Translations under genes and position numbers: made by a program
Notes under the pieces: model-generated
Told to the model about the DNA's origin: nothing
Databases searched by the model: none
What the model saw: the letters and a program-made list of their open reading frames with translations, nothing else
In this document: one piece after another, positions 7,342 through 15,212 of the stretch
How the letters are laid out: every line of letters begins with the position of its first letter
Numbering within the stretch: the stretch's first letter is position 1
From: Gemmatimonadales bacterium UBA2975
GTDB lineage: Bacteria > Gemmatimonadota > Gemmatimonadetes > Longimicrobiales > Gaopeijiaceae
Length of the DNA stretch: 18,787 bases
Direction: 5' to 3'
NCBI GenBank assembly: GCA_002348265.1
Contig: DEAT01000054.1
Location: 1 to 18,787, forward strand

Positions 7342-8511
7342 TCAGGTTTTTGCAATCACTCGACCGAGCCTCTCTGCTGCTTGTTCGAGCCGGCCTGCAT
7401 CAACTGTTAGCGCGATCCGGAAGAAGCCCTCACCTCCTCGGCCCAAGGCCGCCCCCGGTAAGACTATAACTCCTTCCTCCTCTAACGCACGTGCAGCGAA
7501 CCCCTCCGAACTCTCAGTGCCCGGTACAGGGATCCAGAGGTACATAGCTGCCTTCGGCAAGGCTACGTCAAACCCAGCCAACCGAAGAGCTGCTGCTGCT
7601 CGATCTCTACGCTCTTCGAAGACCGCAATGTTTCCGGGCACCCAATCCTCAGCAGCCTCTAGAGCAGCAGCCCCTGCGGTTTGAAGCGCCATGAACTGAC
7701 CTGTATCCATGAAGCTCTTAACCTTCGACAAGGCAGCGATAATCTCAGTATTCCCCACTGCCCAACCTAACCTCCAACCCGTCATGTTGAACGTCTTCGA
7801 CAATGAGTGGAATTCAATGGCAATCTCCCGTGCCCCCTGGAACTCCAAGACGCTGGGGGGGCGGTAACCATCGAATCCGAACTCGGAGTATGCGTTATCG
7901 TGCGCAAGCACGACATCGTTCCTGCTACAGAACTCAATCGCTTCCTCGAAATATTCGTCCGGAGCTACTGCCGTAGTTGGGTTATTCGGATAATTCAAGT
8001 AGAGGACACGCGTGCGCTTTACAACTTCTGGCGGCAGGTCGCCCAATGGGATCAAGAAGTCGTTTTCCGGACTCAGTGGCACCAGCCACGGCTCCCCGCC
8101 TGCTAGTGTTACCGAGCCCAAGTAAGCCTGGTAGCCCGGATCAGGGATGACCGCAGCATCCCCGGGCCCTATATACGCGAACGGAAGATGCGCGAGACCA
8201 TCTTTCGACCCAATTAGGGGAAGCACTTCGGTAACTGGATCTACGTCAACGGAAAACCGACGCTTCATGAAGCTCGATATAGCCTCTCGAAACGCCTTTG
8301 ATCCCGACTGGAAGGCATATCTTGAATATGACTTATCCCCTATGACCTCATGTACTTTATTAACTACAGCCAAAGGTGGATCCAAGGGCGCGTCTCCCGC
8401 CCCCAGATCAATCACATCCACACCCCGAGCTTCAATGCGACTACGCATCATCTTCATTTCCGCGAGCGGAAACGGTGGAAGCGCGCCGAACCGACTACTA
8501 GACTTGGGCAT
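7342..8511 (-). CDS. Class I/II PLP aminotransferase, LL-diaminopimelate aminotransferase-like
   Basis: 389 residues, full length for a fold-type I aminotransferase. PLP-binding residues are visible: SLSKTFNMTGWRLGW with Schiff-base Lys239 and Arg247, YPNNPT with Asn177, Asp205 and Tyr208 (AHDNAYSEF), and the C-terminal substrate carboxylate arginine Arg365 (FFRIAL). GSKDGLAHLP at 101-110 and DPGYQAY at 124-130 are the pattern I associate with DapL-type LL-diaminopimelate aminotransferases and related alanine/aspartate aminotransferases. DapL makes LL-diaminopimelate from tetrahydrodipicolinate for lysine and peptidoglycan. The substrate cannot be settled from sequence alone. The start ATG 8511-8509 overlaps the FAH gene stop by one base (TGATG), with AGGG just upstream. 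Coupling with a small-acid hydrolase may hint at keto-acid metabolism, but this is weak. Confidence 0.93.
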   Translation of the reverse strand: MPKSSSRFGALPPFPLAEMKMMRSRIEARGVDVIDLGAGDAPLDPPLAVVNKVHEVIGDKSYSRYAFQSGSKAFREAISSFMKRRFSVDVDPVTEVLPLIGSKDGLAHLPFAYIGPGDAAVIPDPGYQAYLGSVTLAGGEPWLVPLSPENDFLIPLGDLPPEVVKRTRVLYLNYPNNPTTAVAPDEYFEEAIEFCSRNDVVLAHDNAYSEFGFDGYRPPSVLEFQGAREIAIEFHSLSKTFNMTGWRLGWAVGNTEIIAALSKVKSFMDTGQFMALQTAGAAALEAAEDWVPGNIAVFEERRDRAAAALRLAGFDVALPKAAMYLWIPVPGTESSEGFAARALEEEGVIVLPGAALGRGGEGFFRIALTVDAGRLEQAAERLGRVIAKT

Positions 8512-9131
8512 CAGCCCTGGACCACGGGGTTCTTTACCGATCCGACTCCAAAAACATCGATTTCTACCACATCCCCGTCCTTCAGAGGTGCCACACCATC
8601 AGGGGTACCCGTAGCAATTAGATCACCCGGCTCAAGCGTCATAATAGCGCTGATGTACTCAATGATCGTTGGGATATCGAACACCATATCTGCTGCATCT
8701 CCCTCCTGCTTGATTACCCCGTTCACCCTTGTGACCACAGCCAGCGAAGACCGATCGATCTCCTTCAGAGGGACAGGAACACCCACCGCACAGAATGTGT
8801 CGAAGCCCTTAGCTCGCGCCCATTGGTCATCGATATTCTGTAGATCCCTAGCTGTCACGTCATTAACCGGCACCAAGGCTTCTACGTATGACCATGCCTC
8901 GCCCGCTGGGACTTTACATGCCCGCTTGCCAATCAGGACACCAATCTCGCCCTCAAAATCAACGCGCTTAGAGATGGGCGGCATTACAATGGGTTCGCTC
9001 CCTCCTATGAGGGAGGATGGTGGCTTGAAGAAGATAAGAGGCTCATCGGGAACCTCGCCGCCTAATTCCGCCGCATGCTTCGCATAATTGCGGCCAACGC
9101 AGACAATTTTGCTCGGTGATATCTGCTTCAT
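8511..9131 (-). CDS. Fumarylacetoacetate hydrolase family protein (FAHD1/YcgM-like)
   Basis: 206 residues, the length of single-domain FAH enzymes such as YcgM and FAHD1. The N-terminal KIVCVGRNYAKHAAELG and the block DFEGEIGVLIG are typical. The metal site is probably Glu60, Glu62 and Asp91 (VNDVTARDLQ), with the catalytic-region lysine Lys108 in RAKGFDTFC. GDLIATGTPDGV at 169-180 is the conserved C-terminal block. Family members act on acylpyruvates or oxaloacetate (hydrolysis, decarboxylation or tautomerisation) or on 2-hydroxyhepta-2,4-diene-1,7-dioate. The exact substrate is not readable here. Start ATG 9131-9129 has a good Shine-Dalgarno (AGAGG, about 5 nt away). It is the first gene after the terminator at 9191-9221, so the left-hand operon probably starts between the two, although I see no strong promoter hexamers. 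Confidence 0.93.
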   Translation of the reverse strand: MKQISPSKIVCVGRNYAKHAAELGGEVPDEPLIFFKPPSSLIGGSEPIVMPPISKRVDFEGEIGVLIGKRACKVPAGEAWSYVEALVPVNDVTARDLQNIDDQWARAKGFDTFCAVGVPVPLKEIDRSSLAVVTRVNGVIKQEGDAADMVFDIPTIIEYISAIMTLEPGDLIATGTPDGVAPLKDGDVVEIDVFGVGSVKNPVVQG

Positions 9132-9190
9132 AAGACCTCTTTATATTAGGATGCCATACACGATCAGCGCCGGATGGCTATATAGGTATT

Positions 9191-9221
9191 AAAAACGGCC
9201 ACCCGATTCCTTCGGACGGCC
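9191..9221 (-). terminator. Intrinsic terminator of the right-hand operon
   Basis: On the minus strand GGCCGTCCGA, a 5-nt loop (AGGAA) and TCGGGTGGCC form a 10-bp stem using two G-U pairs, immediately followed by GTTTTT. It lies about 50 nt after the stop of the 66-residue membrane-protein gene and 60 nt before the FAH gene, so it separates two transcription units on the same strand. Confidence 0.85.
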
Positions 9222-9268
9222 TACTAGGTACTCTTTGGGGGGAGCCGGTTCCGCTACCTGCGTTTTAA

Positions 9269-9469
9269 TCAGCTTTGCCCTTTCTGCGTGTGAATCCATG
9301 TCCCGATCAGGGCCCCCAATGCCGCTATAGTCAGGAGCACTGCGATTACAGTCCACCAGAAACCGACGTCGCTATATCCAGTCGCCCACCCCTCATTCGC
9401 ACGAGTAAGGGCACCAAATGCTATACCTAGGTAAATCACTCCGACACCCATACCGAGGATCCGCTTCAT
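9269..9469 (-). CDS. Small membrane protein with two predicted transmembrane helices
   Basis: 66 residues. Hydrophobic segments at about 4-22 (ILGMGVGVIYLGIAFGALT) and 37-58 (FWWTVIAVLLTIAALGALIG) are separated by a polar loop with ANEGWATGYSDVG. The C-terminus is short and basic (WIHTQKGQS). Most of the protein would sit in the inner membrane. I do not recognise a named family. Start ATG 9469-9467 has a purine-rich but weak ribosome site (AGAAAGAG). It lies about 100 nt after dinG and just before the terminator, so it is the last gene of the right-hand unit. It could also have its own promoter in the 9470-9565 gap. Confidence 0.72.
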   Translation of the reverse strand: MKRILGMGVGVIYLGIAFGALTRANEGWATGYSDVGFWWTVIAVLLTIAALGALIGTWIHTQKGQS

Positions 9470-9565
9470 CTCTTTCTCTACCGTTAGCTCAAGGAGATCG
9501 GGAGCTTATCACTACACTACCACACGAGCGGAAATGTATGAATCGTAAGACGACCAACCAAGGGG

Positions 9566-12187
9566 TTAGCCTAGGTTGAAAAAGTCTCGCAACCTTTCCT
9601 CAATACCTGGCCATGGCTCTCTTACAATCGGAGCCGGGGGCAAAGAGTCCTGCAGGTAACGACCATAGCGCCGCCTGACAATTCTATCATCTAAAATAAG
9701 AACTACACCTCGATCCGTGCGGGCACGAATCAGTCTCCCGAATCCTTGCTTGAGCCTGAGTGCTGCATGCGGGAGCATGAAATGGGCAAACGGGTCTCGG
9801 CCTTGGCGCTCAATCGCCTCCATACGAGCAGCCGTTATAGGCTCGGTCGGGACTCGGAATGGAAGTTTGTGTATTAGCAACCCTCGAAGAGGGTCCCCCG
9901 GCACATCCACTCCTTCCCAGAACGAGGAGGTCCCTAGAAGAATCCCCCTACCCGAGTCTATAAAGCGTTCAAGAATTCGATGCCGATCTTCCTCGCCTTG
10001 CACGAAGATTGGCCATGATTGATCTATACCTTGAGTTCTGACGCCCTCTGCGACATGCCGAAGCGCCGAGTGCGAGGTAAAGAGCGCAAAAAGGCCGCCG
10101 TCCGTGATGCCAGCGAAGGCTTCTAGAACTTTGACTGTCGCATCCTCGGGGGGCGAGCCTTTTCCATTCTTCCATGGAATGTCTGTGGGGACAGCAATGA
10201 GCGCCTGCTCTCCAAAATTGAATGGGGATGGGACCCTCCGCTCGTGAACGCTCACATCGACCTCCGCCCCTTCTAGCTCAACTTCAGAAATGCCAAGCCT
10301 TCCCCTGGCGAAGTCAAAATTCCCACGTGTTGTCAGGGTCGCTGAGGTAAGAACTGTCGTCTCTGCCTTGGTAAAGAGCGAATCAAGGAGCACACCTCCA
10401 AGCTCAATCGGCGCCGCTGCCAGAACCAGATTCCCTTTTTTCCCTCTGCCCCGTGACTCAAGCCAGCGAACAAACGAGGCGGAAGAATCACCTGGAAGAA
10501 GTACGAGACGTAAGGCTTGGCCGACTGCTGATATTTTCCGCTCGGTCGACCTCAAGTCTAGGAGGCGACCTTCCAACGCGTCCAGCCATTCCTCGATCAG
10601 TTCTAGGCGGGCACGAAGCTCTGTGAGTTCACGCTCAAGCTTTCCAAAGCTCGTCAAGAGACGATTAAGGTAGTCCGCTACGGCTTCGCTCGACGCTGGC
10701 TCGAGACCCTCTCTTTCTCCTAGACGGATCGGCCCCACACCAAGAGGAGCAAGCGGCTCGAGAGTCTCCAACAATCCCTCAGCGGAGGCCCGCGCTTCCG
10801 AGAGAGCAGGGCGAACTCTGTTCTCCATCCGTTCGCGGATCTCATCACCGCTCTTAATACCTCCGACAACCTCATGGATCGTATTGAGTATCCCTTTTCC
10901 TCTGCGATCGAGTCTAGACATCATTCGATAAATTCCACGCCTTGTGACCTCGACTCCCAGATGTGACGTGGCCGCATCTTCAACGTTATGGGCTTCATCC
11001 AAAACGACACGTCTGTAGGCTGGGAGGACCGCAGCTTGCTTATAGTTCTCGGTGGCGCGCCTGACAGCGAGGTCGGTGAACAGAAGGTGATGGTTAACCA
11101 CCAGGACCTCAGCTGAAGCTGCTTGGCGACGTGATCTTTGATAGAAACACTTCTGGAAGTGTGGACATCGGGCTCGTAAGCAAATATCAGGGTCGCTCCG
11201 GACCTCTTCCCATACGTCATCAGAAGGCCGGAACCCTAGATCGGACAAAGACCCGTCATCTGTGGTGTTGACCCACTCCAGGAGAGAGCTCAACTCGTCG
11301 CTTCTATCTTCGTCGAAAAGCATGCTTTGGCTCTCGGCGGCAAGTCGGGCTCTACGGATCGAAATGTAGTTACCCCGGCCTTTAACAAGAGCCCACCGTA
11401 CATCCCCCAATAGGCTCTCAACCAATGGTAAATCTTTCTCCGCCAGTTGCTCTTGGAGATTGATCGTATTGGTAGAAATCACAGTCCGTTCAGCATTCTC
11501 CTGAGCCCATCGAACCGCCGGAAGCAAATACGCAAGTGATTTTCCGGTGCCGGTTCCCGCTTCAATGATGGAGACGCCTCCATCGTTATAACGGTTAATG
11601 ATCTCTGCCAGCATATCACGTTGTCCCGGGCGATTCTCGTATGCCGTGTACCGCGCTGCCAAGGAGCCCTCAGGCGCCAGAACGGCATCCAGCTCATTGG
11701 AGTTAAGAGCGACACGCTTCTTAGGGATCGGCGGCTCCACTACTACGTATAGTTCTGACGCCTCATTATCGACAATCGCAGTGCCCAGTCCCCTATCATA
11801 CAGCAACCCTGCTATTCTCATGTCAGCTTCAGATGGTTCTAGCACCCCGCTCGGATGATTGTGAAGCATAATGCCACCCTCCTTCGCATCTCGGGCAGCC
11901 ACTAGAACAGCTTCGAAGTTTCCCCGGGCCACTGCACGCGGATCTTGCACTACACGCCGCTCATCTACATCGGCGAGAAAGCAAACTTCCCTCCCACCTG
12001 CCCTACTAATCTCAGCGCTAATGGTGCGGGCAGCCTCTGGAGAAAGAGAAACGGGCACAGCCAAGGCCTCTTCACGGCCCTCTACACGATCTGACCCACG
12101 CGACACCCGGTCATCGGCATCAAGGCGGCCTAGCCCGAAAGAAGCCTCACGCGACACCGGAAAGTCTTCGGGAATATCTGAACTCAA
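9566..12187 (-). CDS. DinG/XPD-family DNA helicase with an N-terminal RadC-like JAMM (MPN) domain
   Basis: 873 residues. Residues about 40-155 form a JAMM/MPN metalloprotease-fold domain: HNHPSG at 109-114, then PSEAD with Ser119 and Asp122, and a candidate upstream Glu67; this is the RadC-type signature. Residues about 180-873 are a superfamily 2 helicase: Walker A AGTGTGKS (210-217), DEAH (397-400), TSATL (614-618), motif V GTSSFWEGVDVPGD (752-765) and motif VI QGFGRLIR (814-821), as in DinG, an ATP-driven 5'-3' helicase acting on DNA damage and R-loop structures. Three Fe-S-type cysteines (336, 341, 347) are present but the first family cysteine is replaced by Ser276. The JAMM domain sits where some Gram-positive DinG proteins carry an exonuclease. 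The start is TTG 12187-12185 overlapping the upstream stop (TTGA). GTG at residue 11 is an alternative. Confidence 0.94.
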   Translation of the reverse strand: MSSDIPEDFPVSREASFGLGRLDADDRVSRGSDRVEGREEALAVPVSLSPEAARTISAEISRAGGREVCFLADVDERRVVQDPRAVARGNFEAVLVAARDAKEGGIMLHNHPSGVLEPSEADMRIAGLLYDRGLGTAIVDNEASELYVVVEPPIPKKRVALNSNELDAVLAPEGSLAARYTAYENRPGQRDMLAEIINRYNDGGVSIIEAGTGTGKSLAYLLPAVRWAQENAERTVISTNTINLQEQLAEKDLPLVESLLGDVRWALVKGRGNYISIRRARLAAESQSMLFDEDRSDELSSLLEWVNTTDDGSLSDLGFRPSDDVWEEVRSDPDICLRARCPHFQKCFYQRSRRQAASAEVLVVNHHLLFTDLAVRRATENYKQAAVLPAYRRVVLDEAHNVEDAATSHLGVEVTRRGIYRMMSRLDRRGKGILNTIHEVVGGIKSGDEIRERMENRVRPALSEARASAEGLLETLEPLAPLGVGPIRLGEREGLEPASSEAVADYLNRLLTSFGKLERELTELRARLELIEEWLDALEGRLLDLRSTERKISAVGQALRLVLLPGDSSASFVRWLESRGRGKKGNLVLAAAPIELGGVLLDSLFTKAETTVLTSATLTTRGNFDFARGRLGISEVELEGAEVDVSVHERRVPSPFNFGEQALIAVPTDIPWKNGKGSPPEDATVKVLEAFAGITDGGLFALFTSHSALRHVAEGVRTQGIDQSWPIFVQGEEDRHRILERFIDSGRGILLGTSSFWEGVDVPGDPLRGLLIHKLPFRVPTEPITAARMEAIERQGRDPFAHFMLPHAALRLKQGFGRLIRARTDRGVVLILDDRIVRRRYGRYLQDSLPPAPIVREPWPGIEERLRDFFNLG

Positions 12188-13464
12188 GTCTTGAGCTTCT
12201 GCTTCTTAGCAGCGGGGAACAGAACGTTATTGAGTATCAGACGGTATCCGGGAGAATTGGGATGAAGTGCCAAATCTGTCTGCGGATCTCCGATTTGGTG
12301 CTCCGCATCTTCCGGGTCATGTCCGCCGAAATAAGTGAACGTGCCTTCTCCAAGATTTCCATGCACATACTTGGCCCACGAGCCCTCCTGTGCCAAGACA
12401 ATAGTCCCTGACTTGAGGCGGTCCTGTCGGAAAGACGTCGTCAAACCGTAAAAATCATGGAGGACCGATTCATGGTTCTGCGTTAACATCGCTGGAACCG
12501 GATCAAACTTTGCTGAGAAGTCGAATAGCGTATAAACGCCCAGTTCGTTCCGCCACGGTGTGTTCACCTGATGGCCATCAATGTCCGAGAAAGCATTCAC
12601 TGAAGGAGCTATCTGGACCTGAGCATCCGTAAAGGCCATCGCTTGGCTCCAATCCATCTTGCTAGACGCGTTCGGATCCGGTGGCGTGCCATCAGAGTAC
12701 GCCGCGGCGATGTCTGAGCTGTGAGCTGCAAGCGCCAACTCAAGGGTTTCCGTCGCAGAACACATCGCGAACAAGAAGCCTCCATCCTCCACATAGTTCC
12801 GCAAAGTCATAGCTACGTGTTTTTTTAGAGAAGGGACATCGGCAAATCCGCCCTCGCGTGCTATTTCCTGATTCCGCGCCACCTCTTCTTGAAGCCACGC
12901 AGCTCCAGAATACGTCAGGAAAAATTTCGAGTACTGCCCTGTAAAATCTTCGTGATGGAGATGTACCCACTCGTACTCGCTAAGATTTCCTTCCAAAACG
13001 TCCCCATCCCAAATCTTATCGTACTCAATCCCGGCATATTCAAGCGCCATCGTCACGGCATCGTCCCATGGAGTTGAGTTGGGAGGAGTGTAGATCGCCA
13101 CCTGTGGCGCCTTTTCCAGTGGGACTGCCTCCATGTTCGAAGAAACTATCATTGCCCTCATCCTTGCCTCATCCGTGGCGTTCATCAACTCAATGCTCAC
13201 ACCACGAAACGCTGCCTCACGGCGTACATCTTCCCTATCCGGAAGAAGGAATGATCCCCCTCGGTAATTGAGCAGCCACTCCGCTTTTTCCTGCTGCTCA
13301 AGCGTCCAGTAGGTCAGGCCATAAGCCCTCAAATGATTCTGTTGCGAACGGTCCATCGGCACGAGCAACCACTGCCCTCGCAAACTCTCGGGCGTTCCAA
13401 ATAGTAAGATCACGATGATGACCAGACCGTGAAACTTCCTCTTTCTGAAGCCTAACTTTGCCAT
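12184..13464 (-). CDS. Secreted protein of the family commonly annotated 'asparagine synthetase B' (function unknown)
   Basis: 426 residues. N-terminal signal sequence: basic residues to 10, hydrophobic 13-23, cleavage plausible near residue 30 (SLRG-Q). The protein closely follows a family I know from Bacteroidota: LLVPMD, NHLRAYGLTYWTL, LNYRGGSFLLPD, HLHHEDFTGQY (168-178), GGFLFAMCSATET, FGGHDPED (379-386) and HPNSPGYRLILNNVLFPAA at 401-419. Databases often label it asparagine synthetase B, but the mature N-terminus has no Cys2 nucleophile and there is no ATP-pyrophosphatase domain, so the name is not supported. The MCSAT segment (Cys235) and the GHDPED histidine (His382) could belong to a class-I-amidotransferase-like fold; that is inference. 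It starts 5 nt after the TPR gene, with AGGG in the ribosome site, and its TGA overlaps the dinG start by 4 nt. Confidence 0.9.
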   Translation of the reverse strand: MAKLGFRKRKFHGLVIIVILLFGTPESLRGQWLLVPMDRSQQNHLRAYGLTYWTLEQQEKAEWLLNYRGGSFLLPDREDVRREAAFRGVSIELMNATDEARMRAMIVSSNMEAVPLEKAPQVAIYTPPNSTPWDDAVTMALEYAGIEYDKIWDGDVLEGNLSEYEWVHLHHEDFTGQYSKFFLTYSGAAWLQEEVARNQEIAREGGFADVPSLKKHVAMTLRNYVEDGGFLFAMCSATETLELALAAHSSDIAAAYSDGTPPDPNASSKMDWSQAMAFTDAQVQIAPSVNAFSDIDGHQVNTPWRNELGVYTLFDFSAKFDPVPAMLTQNHESVLHDFYGLTTSFRQDRLKSGTIVLAQEGSWAKYVHGNLGEGTFTYFGGHDPEDAEHQIGDPQTDLALHPNSPGYRLILNNVLFPAAKKQKLKT

Positions 13465-13469
13465 GTGAC

Positions 13470-15212
13470 TTATCCCTGAAGCCGCTGAAGCTCGATCCGA
13501 GCATCGGGCGCAATAGCCGCATTGGGTCGCTTTGTGATCAATTCTTCCAGGAGCCTGATGGCCTCTTCGACACCTTGAGGTATCTGAGCCCGATAACGAG
13601 CTAGGGCTAGAGCGGCTTCAGCCATCTCGGGGGCATTGGGATATTCTTGGATGAGGCGGGAGCGCAGATCTGCTGCTAACTCACTCTCTCCTCCCTCTAC
13701 TGCTATCCTAGCCGCCTCAGCAAGCACGGGAGGTGCCTCTTCCAAATCAAGACTGACCACAGAATCGGAAAGGCCAAGTGCTGCTTCTAGATACTGGCCT
13801 CGGTGCGCCTTAACACCAGCATCAGCCAACGCAGATGCTGCCTCCGATGAGAGCCTTCCAAGAAGACTTGCAAACTGAATCACGCTAGTTGCGTTCGCAG
13901 CTGGCAAACCAGTATGCGCCAAAAGCAACGCAGAACGTCCTTTTTCCAAATCTCCTTCTGCTAAAAGAAGGTATCCACGCTCCAGAGAACTCCTGGGGCC
14001 TACCACTCCGTCGAGCACAGCTGAAGCCCCTGAGGCATCGCCGAGTGACTGCAACACAGCCGCTACGGTAGCTGCAAGTTCATCAACCTCAGGTGCATTA
14101 GGGAAGTCTTCAATAAAGTTCCGAAGCATCGAGTGCAAATCGCTCGGATCAGAACGGACAGTTTCAAACCGGATAACTTGGGCCATAGCCCTACGCCGAT
14201 CTATCGAGCCAATAGAAAATGATTCGGCTACGCGCATCTGTGCCTCTAGGGCTCCTACCGTATCTCCCGCCGCAAGAGCCGCGTCGACAATTCTTTGATC
14301 GAACTGGCGTCTCTCAGCTAGAGTAGAAGCTCCAGCACCGAGTTGGTCATACGCCCATGAGGCAACCTCATTCAGTCCACCATCGCGGGCGCGTCTGGCA
14401 GCATCTGATAGAAAGGCTGAACGCTCACGTCCCTCTAACTCGTTAGCCGCATCCCGAACGAGCCCAAGCACTAGCGAACGAATGTTGAGATCCAATGCTG
14501 CTCGAGCTGCAGCCTTTCGTCGAGCAGGCATGGCCGAGGCAGCGAGTCTCTCCACCACTCGCTTCCCAGTCTCCTCCGATTCTTTGGCCAAGGCCTTAAC
14601 CCGACGGATAACGGTTGAGATCTGCGATCCATCGTCTCCGACAGCTAAGGACCATTCTTCGGCCGCACCGAGCGGATCATCCATCGCAGCCAGCATGTCG
14701 CCGATTTCCATCGCTAGCGAGTTCGTTCCTAGTGCACCTCTCCCCCGACGGAGTACGCGCAAAGCCTCGGCTGCACCGAAGGCTCGCTCATATGCCCGAC
14801 CGACTTCTCTGTAGGTGACCCGATCCTCAGGGTTCGTGTCGAGCCACACTTCAGCTTCTCTTCTCACAGCCTGCAGCGAGTCTACATCTGTCAGGACTCT
14901 TAACTTTAGGAAGCGCACCCCCGAAGATTCAGGTTCTCTCTCAAGAAAAGAGTCGATAGAGCCTAGAATTCGTATGATTTCACCTTGATGCCGAAGTATG
15001 CGCTCTAGCGCGAATAGTCCGCCATCGGAATTAGGTCGTTCGTCCAGAAGTTCGAGAAGGATCTCCTCGGCCCCTTTATAGTCCCCTCGTGATTCCAAGG
15101 CGGAAGCCGCCCTCAACCTCTGCGCATCCGTAGTGCTCATCCGTAATTGAGCGTTTGCAATAGCGGGCCCCAACACCATCGTGAGCAGCGCGAGTACAAA
15201 TACGCGACTCAC
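13470..15212 (-). CDS. Secreted TPR-like repeat protein
   Basis: 580 residues. A clear signal peptide (SRVFVLALLTMVLGPAIANA-Q, cleavage after residue 21) indicates export to the periplasm or outer membrane. The rest is almost all alpha-helical and Ala/Leu/Glu-rich, with TPR-like units near the N-terminus (ALESRGDYKGAEEILLELL, then ERPNS) and at the C-terminus (YPNAPEMAEAALALARYRAQ, then EEAIRLLEELITKRPNAA). TPR proteins of this kind scaffold complexes, often in the envelope. Start GTG 15212-15210 overlaps the DUF4175 stop (GTGA), with AGGTGG about 6 nt upstream. The overlap suggests it is made together with the DUF4175 membrane protein and may be its partner. No enzymatic motif is visible. 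Confidence 0.9.
   Translation of the reverse strand: MSRVFVLALLTMVLGPAIANAQLRMSTTDAQRLRAASALESRGDYKGAEEILLELLDERPNSDGGLFALERILRHQGEIIRILGSIDSFLEREPESSGVRFLKLRVLTDVDSLQAVRREAEVWLDTNPEDRVTYREVGRAYERAFGAAEALRVLRRGRGALGTNSLAMEIGDMLAAMDDPLGAAEEWSLAVGDDGSQISTVIRRVKALAKESEETGKRVVERLAASAMPARRKAAARAALDLNIRSLVLGLVRDAANELEGRERSAFLSDAARRARDGGLNEVASWAYDQLGAGASTLAERRQFDQRIVDAALAAGDTVGALEAQMRVAESFSIGSIDRRRAMAQVIRFETVRSDPSDLHSMLRNFIEDFPNAPEVDELAATVAAVLQSLGDASGASAVLDGVVGPRSSLERGYLLLAEGDLEKGRSALLLAHTGLPAANATSVIQFASLLGRLSSEAASALADAGVKAHRGQYLEAALGLSDSVVSLDLEEAPPVLAEAARIAVEGGESELAADLRSRLIQEYPNAPEMAEAALALARYRAQIPQGVEEAIRLLEELITKRPNAAIAPDARIELQRLQG

Noticed and set aside
8350..9087. 245-codon open frame on the plus strand
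   Set aside because: It runs opposite the FAH and aminotransferase genes, whose motifs are unmistakable; the composition is shadow-like (rich in Ser, Thr, Pro, His) and there is no recognisable domain.
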